From Bifidobacterium olomucense (lineage in GTDB: Bacteria; Actinomycetota; Actinomycetes; Actinomycetales; Bifidobacteriaceae): DNA of 64,000 nt. Location of the stretch: the NCBI RefSeq assembly GCF_012932375.1, contig NZ_JAAIIG010000006.1:62001-126000 (forward strand), read 5' to 3'. Made by a program: the position numbers and the translations under genes. The notes under the pieces are model-generated. The model saw only the letters and a list, made by a program, of their open reading frames with translations. It did no database searches and had not been told where the DNA came from. This document shows positions 53,645 to 62,321 of the stretch, one piece after another. Every line of letters begins with the position of its first letter. The first letter of the stretch is position 1.

Positions 53645-55714
53645 CTACCGCGAGCGCCGCCACACGGTGAAGCTGTAAGGCGGCAACGGCAACTGACGAT
53701 CCTCAACGCCAGCGGGGGCGGCATCGGGTTCGGAGCAGTACATAAGCTGCCAATCGTCGGGCGCGATTTTGGACACCTCGTCGTACGGCCCGGGCATTTC
53801 CAGCTGTACCGCGGCTTGCGCACGCGTCTCGCCGGTGGGGTTGATGGCCACGCAATCGTCGCCCACGCGGAACACCACCACCTCGTCTTCGCGGGGCACG
53901 ATCATGCGCGCGCCGCCGAAGTACGCCGGATTGCCTTGGCGCAAGCGGATCAACGCCGCGTAATGGTCCACCAGAGAGCTCAGCCGCTGCGCGCGACGCC
54001 AGTCGAGCTGATTCAGCTCCACAGGGCTGCGGAACGAATCGGAGACGCCATGCTTGGTGCGCGCGAACTCCTCGCCGCTCAGCAGGAACGGCACACCGGC
54101 CGCGGCGAACACGATGCCGGCCGCCAGCCGATTCGCACGCATCAGATCTTCGCAGCGCTCGCCTTCGGCCGCATAGTCGGCCTCGACCGGCAGCGGGCGC
54201 ATCGTGGCGCACAGCTTGTCCCACAAGGTCAAATCGTCGTGCGCGGACACGTACTGGATGAGCTGGCCCACGGCCGCGGTGCCGCTTAAGGTGCCGCGCC
54301 AGCCGTCCTCGGCATGGCGGATGTCGTCCGCATAATCGGCGGCCGCACCGGTCAGGTAGCCGGGCACCTTCTGGTAGAACACGTGACCGCGCACCGCGTC
54401 TCGCGTGGAGTCGCAGAACATACCGATGCGCGGACTCAGGTACGGCATACCGCGCTTGTCCGCCAGAATCGTGCCTTTGACCAGCGCAGTTTCGCGGGCG
54501 GCCCACGGCTCGCCATGCATCAGAATCGACGCACCGCCCGGCAGCTGGTCGAGCGCGGAGCGCACCGCGTTCATGGTGTCCACGTCGATCAGGCCCATGA
54601 GATCGAAGCGGAAGCTGTCGATATGGTATTCGCGCGCCCAGTAGGTCACGGAATCCACGATGTATTTGCGCATCATCGGATGTTCGGTGGCCACATCGTT
54701 CGTGCAGGCCGAACCGTCGGCGAAGCTGCCGTCCTCGCGCCGGCGCAGCGCGTAGCCGGGAATCATGCGCTCGAACCAGTTGTCGGTGGAGAACATGTGG
54801 TTGTAGACCACGTCCATGATCACCTTGATGCCGGCCTTGTGCAGGGCTTGAATCATCTGCTTGCATTCGCGGATGCGCACTTCGCCGTCGAACGGATCGG
54901 TGCTATACGAACCTTCCGGAACGTTGTAGTTGACCGGATCGTACCCCCAGTTGAAGCCGTGGCGGGGATCGTCGCGGGAGAGGGATTCGTCGATGGAACC
55001 GTAGTCGTAGAACGGCATGATCTGCACGGCGGTGACGCCGAGACGCTTGAGATAGGCCACGCAGGTCGGGAATTCGCCGTCGCCGTCCACGCTGGTGTTC
55101 GGGTAGGTGAAGGCCAGGTAAGTGCCGCGATGTTCGAACGGGACGCCGCTGTGCGGGTCGTTGCTGAAGTCGCCGATGTGGGTTTCCCAGATGACCAGAT
55201 CATGACTGGGGATGTGCGGGCGGCGGTCCTCGGCCCAGCCTTTCGGGTCCGTAAGACGCAAGTCCACAACCATGCTGCGGCGGCCGTTCACGCCGGCAGC
55301 GCGGGCCCACGGGTCGGCGGTACGGTGTTCGGTGCCGTCCGGGAACCGCACGATGTAGTCGTAGTAGACGCCATGGCCGACGCCGTCGCAACGGACGAGC
55401 CACGTACCGGCCGCGCCGGGAGTGAGCTCATAGGTGGCGAACGGAGTGGCGATACCCGAGTCGGCATCGGCGGGCGCATCGGCTCCCACCAACGCCTCGG
55501 CATCGTTCACCACGGCCTCCTCGTTGGAGGAACCGGTTTTGAACAGTCGCAAGGTGACGCCGCTGGCCGTAGGCGCCCAGACACGGAACGTGGTGCCTTT
55601 GGCATCCGGCACCGCGCCGAGGTCGCCATCCGTATACACGGGGTAGTCGGGGCACGGCAACGCCGGCTCTGCCGGGGTCCAATCGGCGACTGCCATCGAA
55701 GCAGGTTGCGGCAC
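53645..55714 (-). CDS. pulA: Type I pullulanase (GH13_14), intracellular
   Basis: Cleaves alpha-1,6 branches in imported maltodextrins. The 689-residue protein has an N-terminal CBM48-like domain (GTTFRVWAPTASGVTLRLF, about 40-58), the type I pullulanase signature FNWGYDP (about 254-260), conserved region I DVVYNHM, the nucleophile in FRFDLMG (about 370), the acid in MHGEPW (about 399) and the transition-state Asp in SAHDDLTLWDK (about 492). There is no signal peptide, so it acts inside the cell. It lies downstream of malG on the same strand after a repeat-containing gap. AAAGGAGC precedes the ATG. Confidence 0.93.
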   Translation of the reverse strand: MPQPASMAVADWTPAEPALPCPDYPVYTDGDLGAVPDAKGTTFRVWAPTASGVTLRLFKTGSSNEEAVVNDAEALVGADAPADADSGIATPFATYELTPGAAGTWLVRCDGVGHGVYYDYIVRFPDGTEHRTADPWARAAGVNGRRSMVVDLRLTDPKGWAEDRRPHIPSHDLVIWETHIGDFSNDPHSGVPFEHRGTYLAFTYPNTSVDGDGEFPTCVAYLKRLGVTAVQIMPFYDYGSIDESLSRDDPRHGFNWGYDPVNYNVPEGSYSTDPFDGEVRIRECKQMIQALHKAGIKVIMDVVYNHMFSTDNWFERMIPGYALRRREDGSFADGSACTNDVATEHPMMRKYIVDSVTYWAREYHIDSFRFDLMGLIDVDTMNAVRSALDQLPGGASILMHGEPWAARETALVKGTILADKRGMPYLSPRIGMFCDSTRDAVRGHVFYQKVPGYLTGAAADYADDIRHAEDGWRGTLSGTAAVGQLIQYVSAHDDLTLWDKLCATMRPLPVEADYAAEGERCEDLMRANRLAAGIVFAAAGVPFLLSGEEFARTKHGVSDSFRSPVELNQLDWRRAQRLSSLVDHYAALIRLRQGNPAYFGGARMIVPREDEVVVFRVGDDCVAINPTGETRAQAAVQLEMPGPYDEVSKIAPDDWQLMYCSEPDAAPAGVEDRQLPLPPYSFTVWRRSR

Positions 55715-55807
55715 GGGAAGCTCCTTTGTTGATGTATATACGAATGGCTCCCGAATGCGGCGGGAGCCATTCAGTTATGTATGTGTGTCAGGTGCGGCAA
55801 GAACGGA

Positions 55808-55977
55808 CCTCGCTCAGGCTGACGCTACGGGAAGCCCACCGGGCTTCCTGCTTAACGGCTCGCCTTCGGCCCAGCAATTACGGACTCGCCTTCGGCGAGA
55901 CTCAATCCGACCTTCGCTCGGCTATCGCCTCGCTCAGGCTGACGCTACGGGAAGTCCACCGGACTTCCCGCTTAACG
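55808..55977. repeat. Two 50-bp direct repeats with covarying hairpins after malG
   Basis: Copies at 55808-55857 and 55928-55977 differ at three positions. Two of these (C to T, G to A) face each other in the stem GGAAGYCC-ACC-GGRCTTCC, so pairing is kept. A CTCGCC-TTC-GGCGAG stem lies between the copies. They start directly after the malG stop codon and may terminate or protect its mRNA. Confidence 0.8.
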
Positions 55978-55979
55978 CG

Positions 55980-56876
55980 TCAGCCTTTAACAGACCCCGA
56001 CATCGACTCCTGGTAGAAGCGCTGCATGACGATGAACAGGACGGCGATCGGGATGGAGATCACCACGGCTGCGGCGGCGAAGCGCGCGTACCAGTTCTGG
56101 ATGTACTCCTTGTCGAGCATGAGCCACAAGCCAAGCGCGACCGTGTAGTTGGACTGCGTACGGCAGATCACCTTGGCCATCACGAAGTCGAGCCACGGGG
56201 TCAGGAAGCCGATGATGGCCTGATAGACGATCATGGGCTTGCAGATCGGGATGATGATCTTGTAGAACACCTGCAAACGGGTGCATCCGTCAAGCATCGC
56301 GGCCTCGTCGAGCGAGGTCGGGATGGTGTCCATATAGCCCTTCATCACGTAGAAACCAGCGCCGGAGCCGGCCGAATAGACCAGAATCAGGGCGATCGTG
56401 GTCAGGCCTTCACCGGTCAGACCCACAGCCTTGAGGATGAAGTAGATGGCGGAGACGGCCATGATGCCCGGGAACATGCCGAGGATCAGCACCACGTTCA
56501 TGAACGTACGGCGCGTGCGGAAGCGCAGACGGCTCATGCAGTAGGCCACCGAGAGCACGAAGAACATGGAGATCAGGCACACGAAGACGGCCACAATGAA
56601 CGTGTTCATGAACATCTTCGGGAAGTTCAGCACGGACCGGTCGGTGAACAGCGCTATGTAGTTGTCCAGCGAGAACTCGGTCGGGAAGAACGTCTTCGTG
56701 TACGGGGCGGTGTTCTTGTTGAAGCTTTCGGCGAACACCCAGACGATCGGCACGAGCCAGATCACGGCCATGACGGCGAGGAACAGGTGCGAAAGCACGT
56801 CTCCCAGAATGCGACGCTTCTTCGCATCGTGCATGAGGCTGTGCGATTCAGCCTTCTGAATGCTGTGGTTGCTCAT
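55980..56876 (-). CDS. malG: MalG-like ABC sugar transporter permease
   Basis: A 298-residue permease of the CUT1 carbohydrate importers. It has six hydrophobic segments and the EAA loop DEAAMLDGCTRLQVFYKII (about 195-213), which docks the ATPase. The C-terminal residues (FYQESMSGSVKG) end with the GSVKG typical of MalG. Its start overlaps the malF stop by one base. With MalF and MalE it probably imports maltodextrins; no ATPase gene is in the window, as is usual for bifidobacterial sugar importers that share MsiK. Confidence 0.93.
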   Translation of the reverse strand: MSNHSIQKAESHSLMHDAKKRRILGDVLSHLFLAVMAVIWLVPIVWVFAESFNKNTAPYTKTFFPTEFSLDNYIALFTDRSVLNFPKMFMNTFIVAVFVCLISMFFVLSVAYCMSRLRFRTRRTFMNVVLILGMFPGIMAVSAIYFILKAVGLTGEGLTTIALILVYSAGSGAGFYVMKGYMDTIPTSLDEAAMLDGCTRLQVFYKIIIPICKPMIVYQAIIGFLTPWLDFVMAKVICRTQSNYTVALGLWLMLDKEYIQNWYARFAAAAVVISIPIAVLFIVMQRFYQESMSGSVKG

Positions 56877-58279
56877 CAGCGGAACGCCTCCTCATTCTTG
56901 TAGGAACCGGAATTGCGGTAGGTGATCAGCGACACCACCGCGAGCACGATGAACGTCATGATGCCGATGACGGCACCGAGGTTGTAGTCGTTCTTATCGA
57001 CCGTCAGCTTGTACAGCCAGGTGATCAGCAAGTCGGTCTTGCCGGCGGATGAACCGACCGGCGTCGGATTGCCGGCGGACAGCAGGTAGATCACGTTGAA
57101 GTTGTTCACGTTGCCGGTGAACGTGGTGATCAGGTACGGGGTGAGCACGAAGATGATGTACGGCATCGTGATCTTGGTGAAGATCTGCCACCAGTTCGCG
57201 CCGTCGATCTTGGCCGCCTCGTACAGGTCGGCCGGAATGTTCTGCAGAATACCGGTGATCTGCATAATCGTGTACGGAATACCGACCCACAGGTTGATGA
57301 TGATCACGGTGACGCGCGCCCACGTGGCGTTCGTGAAAAACGGCAGTGCGGAATCGATCCAACCCCACTCCATCAGCAGTCGGTTGATGGCACCGGTGGG
57401 CTGCAGCATCGTACGCATGACCAGCAGGGAGACGAACTGCGGCACGGCGATGGACATCGAGAAGCACGCACGCCAGAATCCCTTGAATCGGGTGGTTCTG
57501 CGGTTGATAATCATCGCGAAGAACATGCCGAGGAAGAAGTTCAGGAAGGTGGCGAAGAACGCCCAGACCAGCGTCCACACCAGCACGGACATGAACAGTC
57601 CGGCGTTGACGGTGCCGCCCTTGTTGGAGAAGACTTCAGCGAAGTTCTTGAAACCGACCCAGTCGAACAGGGTCAGGTTCTTGTGATCGTAGCTGGTGAA
57701 GGCCATCGAGATCATGAAGATCAACGGCAGCACGGTGAACACCAGAATGCCGAGGGTGGGCAGGAACATGAGCAGCTGATTGGCCTTCTGGTCGGTCAGT
57801 GCGCGGAAATCGTCCGCAACGCTCGGCGCCTTGCCCTCGTCGCGCATCAGGCATTCGGCCTTGTACGCGGTTTTCAGGGAGATGGTCCACAGGTAGACGA
57901 ACAGCACGCACACCACCAATGTGCACACACCGTAGAGCAGGATGATGACGGAGTTGTCGCCGGCGATGTAGACCCAGAAGCCATCCACCAGCTGCTTGCC
58001 CTGCTTCTGCGTGCCCAGGCTGGGCAGTTTGCTCAGGTAGCTCGCGCCGTTCGTGATCATGAACGCGATGAACGCGATTTCGAGCGCCAGCAGCGCGACG
58101 CCTTTGACATACTGCTTGCGAACGATGTTGCCGAGGCCGAAGACGACCGCGGACAGCTTGGTGAAAACGTCGCCGTTGGTCAGCGCGGCCTTCACCGAAT
58201 ATGGAGAAGGAGCCACGTAATCGGCGCCCATTTTCTTGCGGAGCCTCATCTCCCGCCGGGAAAGGGTTGCTGTGCTCAT
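56876..58279 (-). CDS. malF: MalF-like ABC sugar transporter permease
   Basis: A 467-residue CUT1 permease. The N-terminal extension carries additional membrane segments, as in MalF. The EAA loop reads DLYEAAKIDGANWWQIFTKI (about 344-363), followed by MPYIIFVLTPYLITTFTGN. It is the partner of MalG, with which it shares one base. It is separated from malE by ~440 bp containing two stem-loops, so it may have its own promoter or reduced read-through. Confidence 0.93.
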   Translation of the reverse strand: MSTATLSRREMRLRKKMGADYVAPSPYSVKAALTNGDVFTKLSAVVFGLGNIVRKQYVKGVALLALEIAFIAFMITNGASYLSKLPSLGTQKQGKQLVDGFWVYIAGDNSVIILLYGVCTLVVCVLFVYLWTISLKTAYKAECLMRDEGKAPSVADDFRALTDQKANQLLMFLPTLGILVFTVLPLIFMISMAFTSYDHKNLTLFDWVGFKNFAEVFSNKGGTVNAGLFMSVLVWTLVWAFFATFLNFFLGMFFAMIINRRTTRFKGFWRACFSMSIAVPQFVSLLVMRTMLQPTGAINRLLMEWGWIDSALPFFTNATWARVTVIIINLWVGIPYTIMQITGILQNIPADLYEAAKIDGANWWQIFTKITMPYIIFVLTPYLITTFTGNVNNFNVIYLLSAGNPTPVGSSAGKTDLLITWLYKLTVDKNDYNLGAVIGIMTFIVLAVVSLITYRNSGSYKNEEAFR

Positions 58280-58391
58280 CGCACCCTACCGCCTCTCACA
58301 ATAACGATTGCTAATTGGTACATTCCCCCATCATCGCTCTTGGCGGCTCCGTCGCCGGTATGGTACACGCGATTCCCGCTAAACCCACGGA

Positions 58392-58520
58392 GAGCTCGGG
58401 CATCGCTTGCACGTCGCCCGAGCTCTGCCTGGCAATGAAGGAGGAGAAACAAGAAGATGAAACCACTGATAAGTGCTGGGGATTGCGGGCGGATGCGCGG
58501 TTTCCCATCATCCGCCCGCA
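58392..58520. repeat. Two stem-loops between malE and malF
   Basis: GAGCTCGGGC (58392-58401) with GCCCGAGCTC (58416-58425), and TGCGGGCGGATG (58484-58495) with CATCCGCCCGCA (58509-58520), are perfect stems. In a malE-malF transcript they could stop most RNA polymerase or block decay, giving more binding protein than permease, as in other CUT1 operons. The remaining gap has no gene. Confidence 0.75.
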
Positions 58521-58717
58521 ACTGGCGTACCTTTGACGGACCTCCAGCACAGTGCCTTTCGGCTGTTCAGTTATGTGTTCAGTTTTTCGATATTCAGTTT
58601 TGTTGAGTTGTTGGTTTGAGTTGTTGGGTTGGGAAAGTTGCGTTGGGCGACACGAAGGAGTTAGGGGGTATACGTATCGCCCAAGTGTTTGATTATCGAT
58701 GTTTGACCATCGAAAGG

Positions 58718-59959
58718 TCACTCAGCGTACTTGCCGACCTGGTTGACCCAAGCGTCAGTCTTCTCCTGAGCGTTGTCAGCAGTGACTTCCTTGTTGACCA
58801 GAGCCTTGCCGAACGTTTCGGCCGGGGTCCACCAGTCGTTCATGCCGGACAGGCCGGACTGGACGATGGCGGTGTTGGCCATGGTGTCGGACTGGGCCTT
58901 GGCGGCCAGATCGTCGGCGGTCAGGTCGGCGAGGGACTTGTCGGACGGCGGAATCTGACGCAGCTCGTAGTGCAGCTTCTGGGATTCGGTGGAGCCGAGG
59001 TAGGCAGCGAACTGTGCGGCGACCTTCGGGTTCTTGGCGTTCGGGTTGTACGCGGCGGCCTTGGTGGCGGCGAAGGACTTCATCTGCTTGGTCTGGCCGT
59101 TGACGGTGAAGGTCGGCAGCTGGGCAGCGGCGTAGTTGTCACCCAGGGCTTTCTTGATGGTGGCGGCGTCCCAAGTGCCGGAGAAGTAGGCCTTGACGGT
59201 GCCCGCCTGCAGTTCGGACAGGCCGGAGTTATCGGCGGAGTCATGGAAGTTCGGGTTGGCGACGAGGCCGGCCAGGTACTTGGTGATGTCCACGGAATCC
59301 TTCGGGAAGACCATGCCGGCGTCAGCATCGTTGCCCTTCTCGCCGAAGAGGGTCAGGCCGGAGTAGAAGCCGCCGATGTACCAGGAGTTGGACAGCGGGA
59401 AGGCGACAGGGGCCTTGGCAACCATGGCGTCGAGGCTCTTGACGTCGTCCTCGGAGAATGCGGACTTGTCGTAGTACATGAACCACGTGTTGCCGGTGTA
59501 GGGCACGCCGTACAGGTTGCCGTCGGAACCGGTGACGGAGTTGATTTCCGTATCGTTGTTCTGCTTCTTGACCTGAGCGGCGGCGTCGGTACCGAGCTGG
59601 CCGATGGCACCGGCGTCAAGAAGGGTGCCGAGCTGATCGGAAGCGAACATGTAGACGTCGGCGGCGGAAGCCGGATCGGTCTGCACGGTCTTGGAGGCGT
59701 CACCCTCGGAGACGACGTCGTTCTTCCACGTGATCTTGTACTCCGGGTGGGCCTTCTCGAAGTTGGCCTCAACCTGGGACAGCCAGGAGTTGTCGCCGTC
59801 CTGATCCTCCTGCGGAGCCCAGACCTTCAGGGTTACGGCCCCACCTTCGGAGGAGGAGGCAGCGCCCTTGGAGGAGTCGGAGCCACCGCACGCGGCGAGC
59901 GGCAGCAGCATGGCGGCTGCAGCAGTGAGGCCGATGGCCTTCTTCCAGTTGATCATCAT
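58718..59959 (-). CDS. malE: MalE-like maltodextrin-binding lipoprotein
   Basis: A 413-residue solute-binding protein anchored to the membrane. The signal peptide ends in the lipobox LAAC (Cys24), followed by a Ser/Gly linker. The binding fold shows TLKVWAPQEDQDGDNSWLS, YKITWKNDVVSEGDASKT, an ADVYMFASDQLGTLLDAG segment and GVPYTGNTWFMYYDKSAF, which together resemble Gram-positive MalE/MdxE. ATG 59959 has AAAGGA 7 nt upstream; a longer in-frame start would precede the signal peptide. It is the first gene of the importer unit and divergent from the GH13 gene. Confidence 0.93.
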   Translation of the reverse strand: MMINWKKAIGLTAAAAMLLPLAACGGSDSSKGAASSSEGGAVTLKVWAPQEDQDGDNSWLSQVEANFEKAHPEYKITWKNDVVSEGDASKTVQTDPASAADVYMFASDQLGTLLDAGAIGQLGTDAAAQVKKQNNDTEINSVTGSDGNLYGVPYTGNTWFMYYDKSAFSEDDVKSLDAMVAKAPVAFPLSNSWYIGGFYSGLTLFGEKGNDADAGMVFPKDSVDITKYLAGLVANPNFHDSADNSGLSELQAGTVKAYFSGTWDAATIKKALGDNYAAAQLPTFTVNGQTKQMKSFAATKAAAYNPNAKNPKVAAQFAAYLGSTESQKLHYELRQIPPSDKSLADLTADDLAAKAQSDTMANTAIVQSGLSGMNDWWTPAETFGKALVNKEVTADNAQEKTDAWVNQVGKYAE

Positions 59960-60046
59960 TGATCGATCCTTTCTCTTTCCTTGGCCTGTTACGTCCAAAA
60001 TTCCTGTTTCGATGCACACGTTCTCAACCCATCACTGGATATCGTG

Positions 60047-60155
60047 TTGCATACGCTCGCATCATCTTGGTTATGCCTTGAAATGTTTCGTGTTTGCAAC
60101 GCTGCGGAACATCGTTGTTTGTAAGTGTACCACGTTTTTTTGCATACGTTGGCAA
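60047..60155. promoter_or_regulatory. Two LacI-type operators between malE and the GH13 gene
   Basis: TTGCATACGCTCGCAT (60047-60062) and TTGCATACGTTGGCAA (60140-60155) share TTGCATACG and a downstream GCA. The first lies 88 bp before the malE start, the second 70 bp before the GH13 start. They resemble the site at 49772-49783, so the LacI regulator encoded at 49952 is the obvious candidate to bind them. Confidence 0.65.
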
Positions 60156-60224
60156 TATTTGCTAAACCAGTAGTATTGCAAGTGGGCCAAACCGACGAAA
60201 ACCCGCGAAAACAAAGGAGTTTCG

Positions 60225-61949
60225 ATGACTGCACAACCGCGACACACTCAAGCAAACACCATTTCCGACGCCTCATCCTCCCACCCAAGCTGGCTTGCCG
60301 AAGCGCGATTCTATGAAATCTATCCGCAGAGTTTCGCCGATTCCAACGGCGACGGCATCGGCGACATCCCCGGCATCATCGGCAAACTCGGCTACATCAA
60401 CGACCTCGGCTGCAACGCGCTGTGGATCAATCCATGCTTCGACTCCCCCTTCAAAGACGCCGGCTATGACGTGCGCGACTACACCCGCGTAGCCGCGCGA
60501 TACGGCACCAACGACGATCTCGTCGCCCTGTTCGCCGCCGCACACGAACGCGGCATGCACGTACTGCTCGACCTGGTGCCCGGCCACACCAGCGAAGAAC
60601 ACGCGTGGTTCCGCGCCTCCTGCCGCCCCGACCCGGCCGATCGTACGCTGAGCGGCGGCGAGAACGTCTCCGAACGCTACATCTGGACCGACTCGTGGAT
60701 TGCCGGCGGCGACGGACTGCCGTTCATCGGCGGCGAAACCGAACGCGACGGCACCTACATCCTGAACTTCTTCAAATGCCAGCCGGCGCTCAACTACGGT
60801 TTCGCGCACCCGAAGCACCCGTGGCAGAAACCGGCGCTGGGCCCGGACGCCCTCGCCACCTGCGAGGCGATGCTGAACGTGATGCGTTTCTGGCTTTCCC
60901 GCGGCGCGGACGGTTTCCGCGTGGACATGGCCGACAGCCTCGTCAAGCATGACGACGACGGCAAGCCCTTCACCATCCGCACCTGGCAGTACCTGTTCTC
61001 GAAGATCCGCCCCGAGTTTCCGGACGCCGCGTTCGTATCCGAATGGGGCCGCCCGCACGAGTCGATGCAAGCCGGATTCGACATGGACTTCTACCTCGAC
61101 TGGCGTTGGGACGGCAATCCGAACGGCTACAACATGCTGCTGCGCAACACCGATACGCCACTGGTCCATGAGAACGACGCCAGCTATTTCAACGCGGACT
61201 CCGGCACTTCGATCAGGCCGTTCCTCGACCAGTACCTGCCGCAGCTTCGCGACGCCGAACGGGCCGGCGGACTGTTCGACCTCATCACCTGCAATCACGA
61301 CACCCTGCGCACGGCCCAGCGACTGACCGAACGCGAACTCCAAGTGGCGTACGGCATGCTGTTCACCATGCCGGGCTGCCCGTTCCTCTACTACGGCGAC
61401 GAAATCGGCATGCGCTACCGCCCGCTGCCCACCAAGGAGGGCGGCTATGTGCGCACCGGCAGCCGCACGCCGATGCAGTGGGATGCGAAGGCGCCGAATC
61501 TCGGATTCTCGGCGGTCGCGAGCGCGGAGGCACTGTATCTGCCGGTCGAGTCGGGGGCTGCGGACGAACCGAGCGGCGCGGTGCCGCCGACCGTTGCCGA
61601 GGCGAAGGCGCGCCCGGATTCGCTGTGGCACTGGATTCAGCTGGTACTGAAGTTGCGCACCAAGCATCCTGCGTTGGGTTCGTACGCTGCGTTTGACGTG
61701 GCCGCCGCGCCGTCGGACGGCCGCACGTTCGCGTACGTCCGTTCGGCTGCGGACCAATCGGAATCGTTGTTGATTGCGATGAATCCGGGACGCGACGAGG
61801 AAACCATCGATGTTCCGGCAGCGTTCGCCGCGAACGCGACGGTACTGGCCAGCCTCGGCTGGGAATCGTCGCCCGACGTGTGCGTTACGGCATCCGGCGC
61901 GACGCTGCTGCTGCCGCCGCAATCGTTCGTCATTCTCAAGGCAGCCTGA
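60225..61949 (+). CDS. GH13 alpha-glucosidase-like enzyme
   Basis: A 574-residue cytoplasmic glycoside hydrolase. The GH13 barrel shows FYEIYPQSFADSNGDGIGDI (20 residues from about 28), LLDLVPGHTS (region I), the nucleophile in GFRVDMADS (about 232), the acid in VSEWGRP (about 272) and the third Asp in CNHDTLR (about 359). The QSFxDSNGDGIGD motif is typical of oligo-1,6-glucosidase, alpha-glucosidase and trehalose-synthase-like enzymes. Which bond it cuts cannot be settled. AAAGGAG precedes the ATG. Its divergence from malE and the shared operators indicate maltodextrin use. Confidence 0.88.
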   Translation: MTAQPRHTQANTISDASSSHPSWLAEARFYEIYPQSFADSNGDGIGDIPGIIGKLGYINDLGCNALWINPCFDSPFKDAGYDVRDYTRVAARYGTNDDLVALFAAAHERGMHVLLDLVPGHTSEEHAWFRASCRPDPADRTLSGGENVSERYIWTDSWIAGGDGLPFIGGETERDGTYILNFFKCQPALNYGFAHPKHPWQKPALGPDALATCEAMLNVMRFWLSRGADGFRVDMADSLVKHDDDGKPFTIRTWQYLFSKIRPEFPDAAFVSEWGRPHESMQAGFDMDFYLDWRWDGNPNGYNMLLRNTDTPLVHENDASYFNADSGTSIRPFLDQYLPQLRDAERAGGLFDLITCNHDTLRTAQRLTERELQVAYGMLFTMPGCPFLYYGDEIGMRYRPLPTKEGGYVRTGSRTPMQWDAKAPNLGFSAVASAEALYLPVESGAADEPSGAVPPTVAEAKARPDSLWHWIQLVLKLRTKHPALGSYAAFDVAAAPSDGRTFAYVRSAADQSESLLIAMNPGRDEETIDVPAAFAANATVLASLGWESSPDVCVTASGATLLLPPQSFVILKAA

Positions 61950-61982
61950 ATCCGCAGCAAACAGCCCCGCAGTCACACAACC

Positions 61983-62192
61983 AAATCGCGCGAAAAGTAC
62001 GGCAAGTCCCGCAAAAACGGACCTGAAACAGTCGAATCGCACGAAAAGTACAGTAGGCCCGCGAAACTGTCAAATTCGCACGAAAAGTACGATTACCCCC
62101 GCCAAAAACGGCGGAAAACGATCGAATCGTGCGAAAAGAACGGTAAGACCTACAAAAACTGAAGGGAAACAGTCTAATCGCACGAAAAGTAC
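61983..62192. repeat. Array of five AATCGCRCGAAAAGTAC motifs
   Basis: Five direct copies start near 61983, 62034, 62072, 62123 and 62175. Spacing is about 51 bp except one of 38. The motif is the same as in the array at 14785-15052. Between copies, the intervening sequence (GCAAAAACGGACCTGAAACAG-like) is also partly repeated. It starts 34 bp after the GH13 stop. Confidence 0.88.
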
Positions 62193-62204
62193 GGTAGGCG
62201 TGGC

Positions 62205-62320
62205 GGGCGGGCGGCCGTGCGTTACTTGCTTACGTACGGCCGCTGTCAGCTTGCATTACTTGCGGCGCTACGTACGTCACTTACGTGACTTGCGCTACGT
62301 GCGACACGTGCGCAACGTGC
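62205..62320. repeat. Degenerate TTGCGCTACGTGCG repeats
   Basis: Variants of GCTTACGTACGG, TTACGTGACTTGCG and GCTACTTGCGG fill the last ~115 bp before the malQ stop codon. Simple-sequence expansion is likely; no gene is supported. Confidence 0.65.
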
Positions 62321-62321
62321 G

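Noticed and set aside
61983-62192. CRISPR-like array of short repeats
   Set aside because: The repeated motif is only 17 nt and varies between copies, spacing is uneven (51 and 38 bp) and no cas genes or leader are present.
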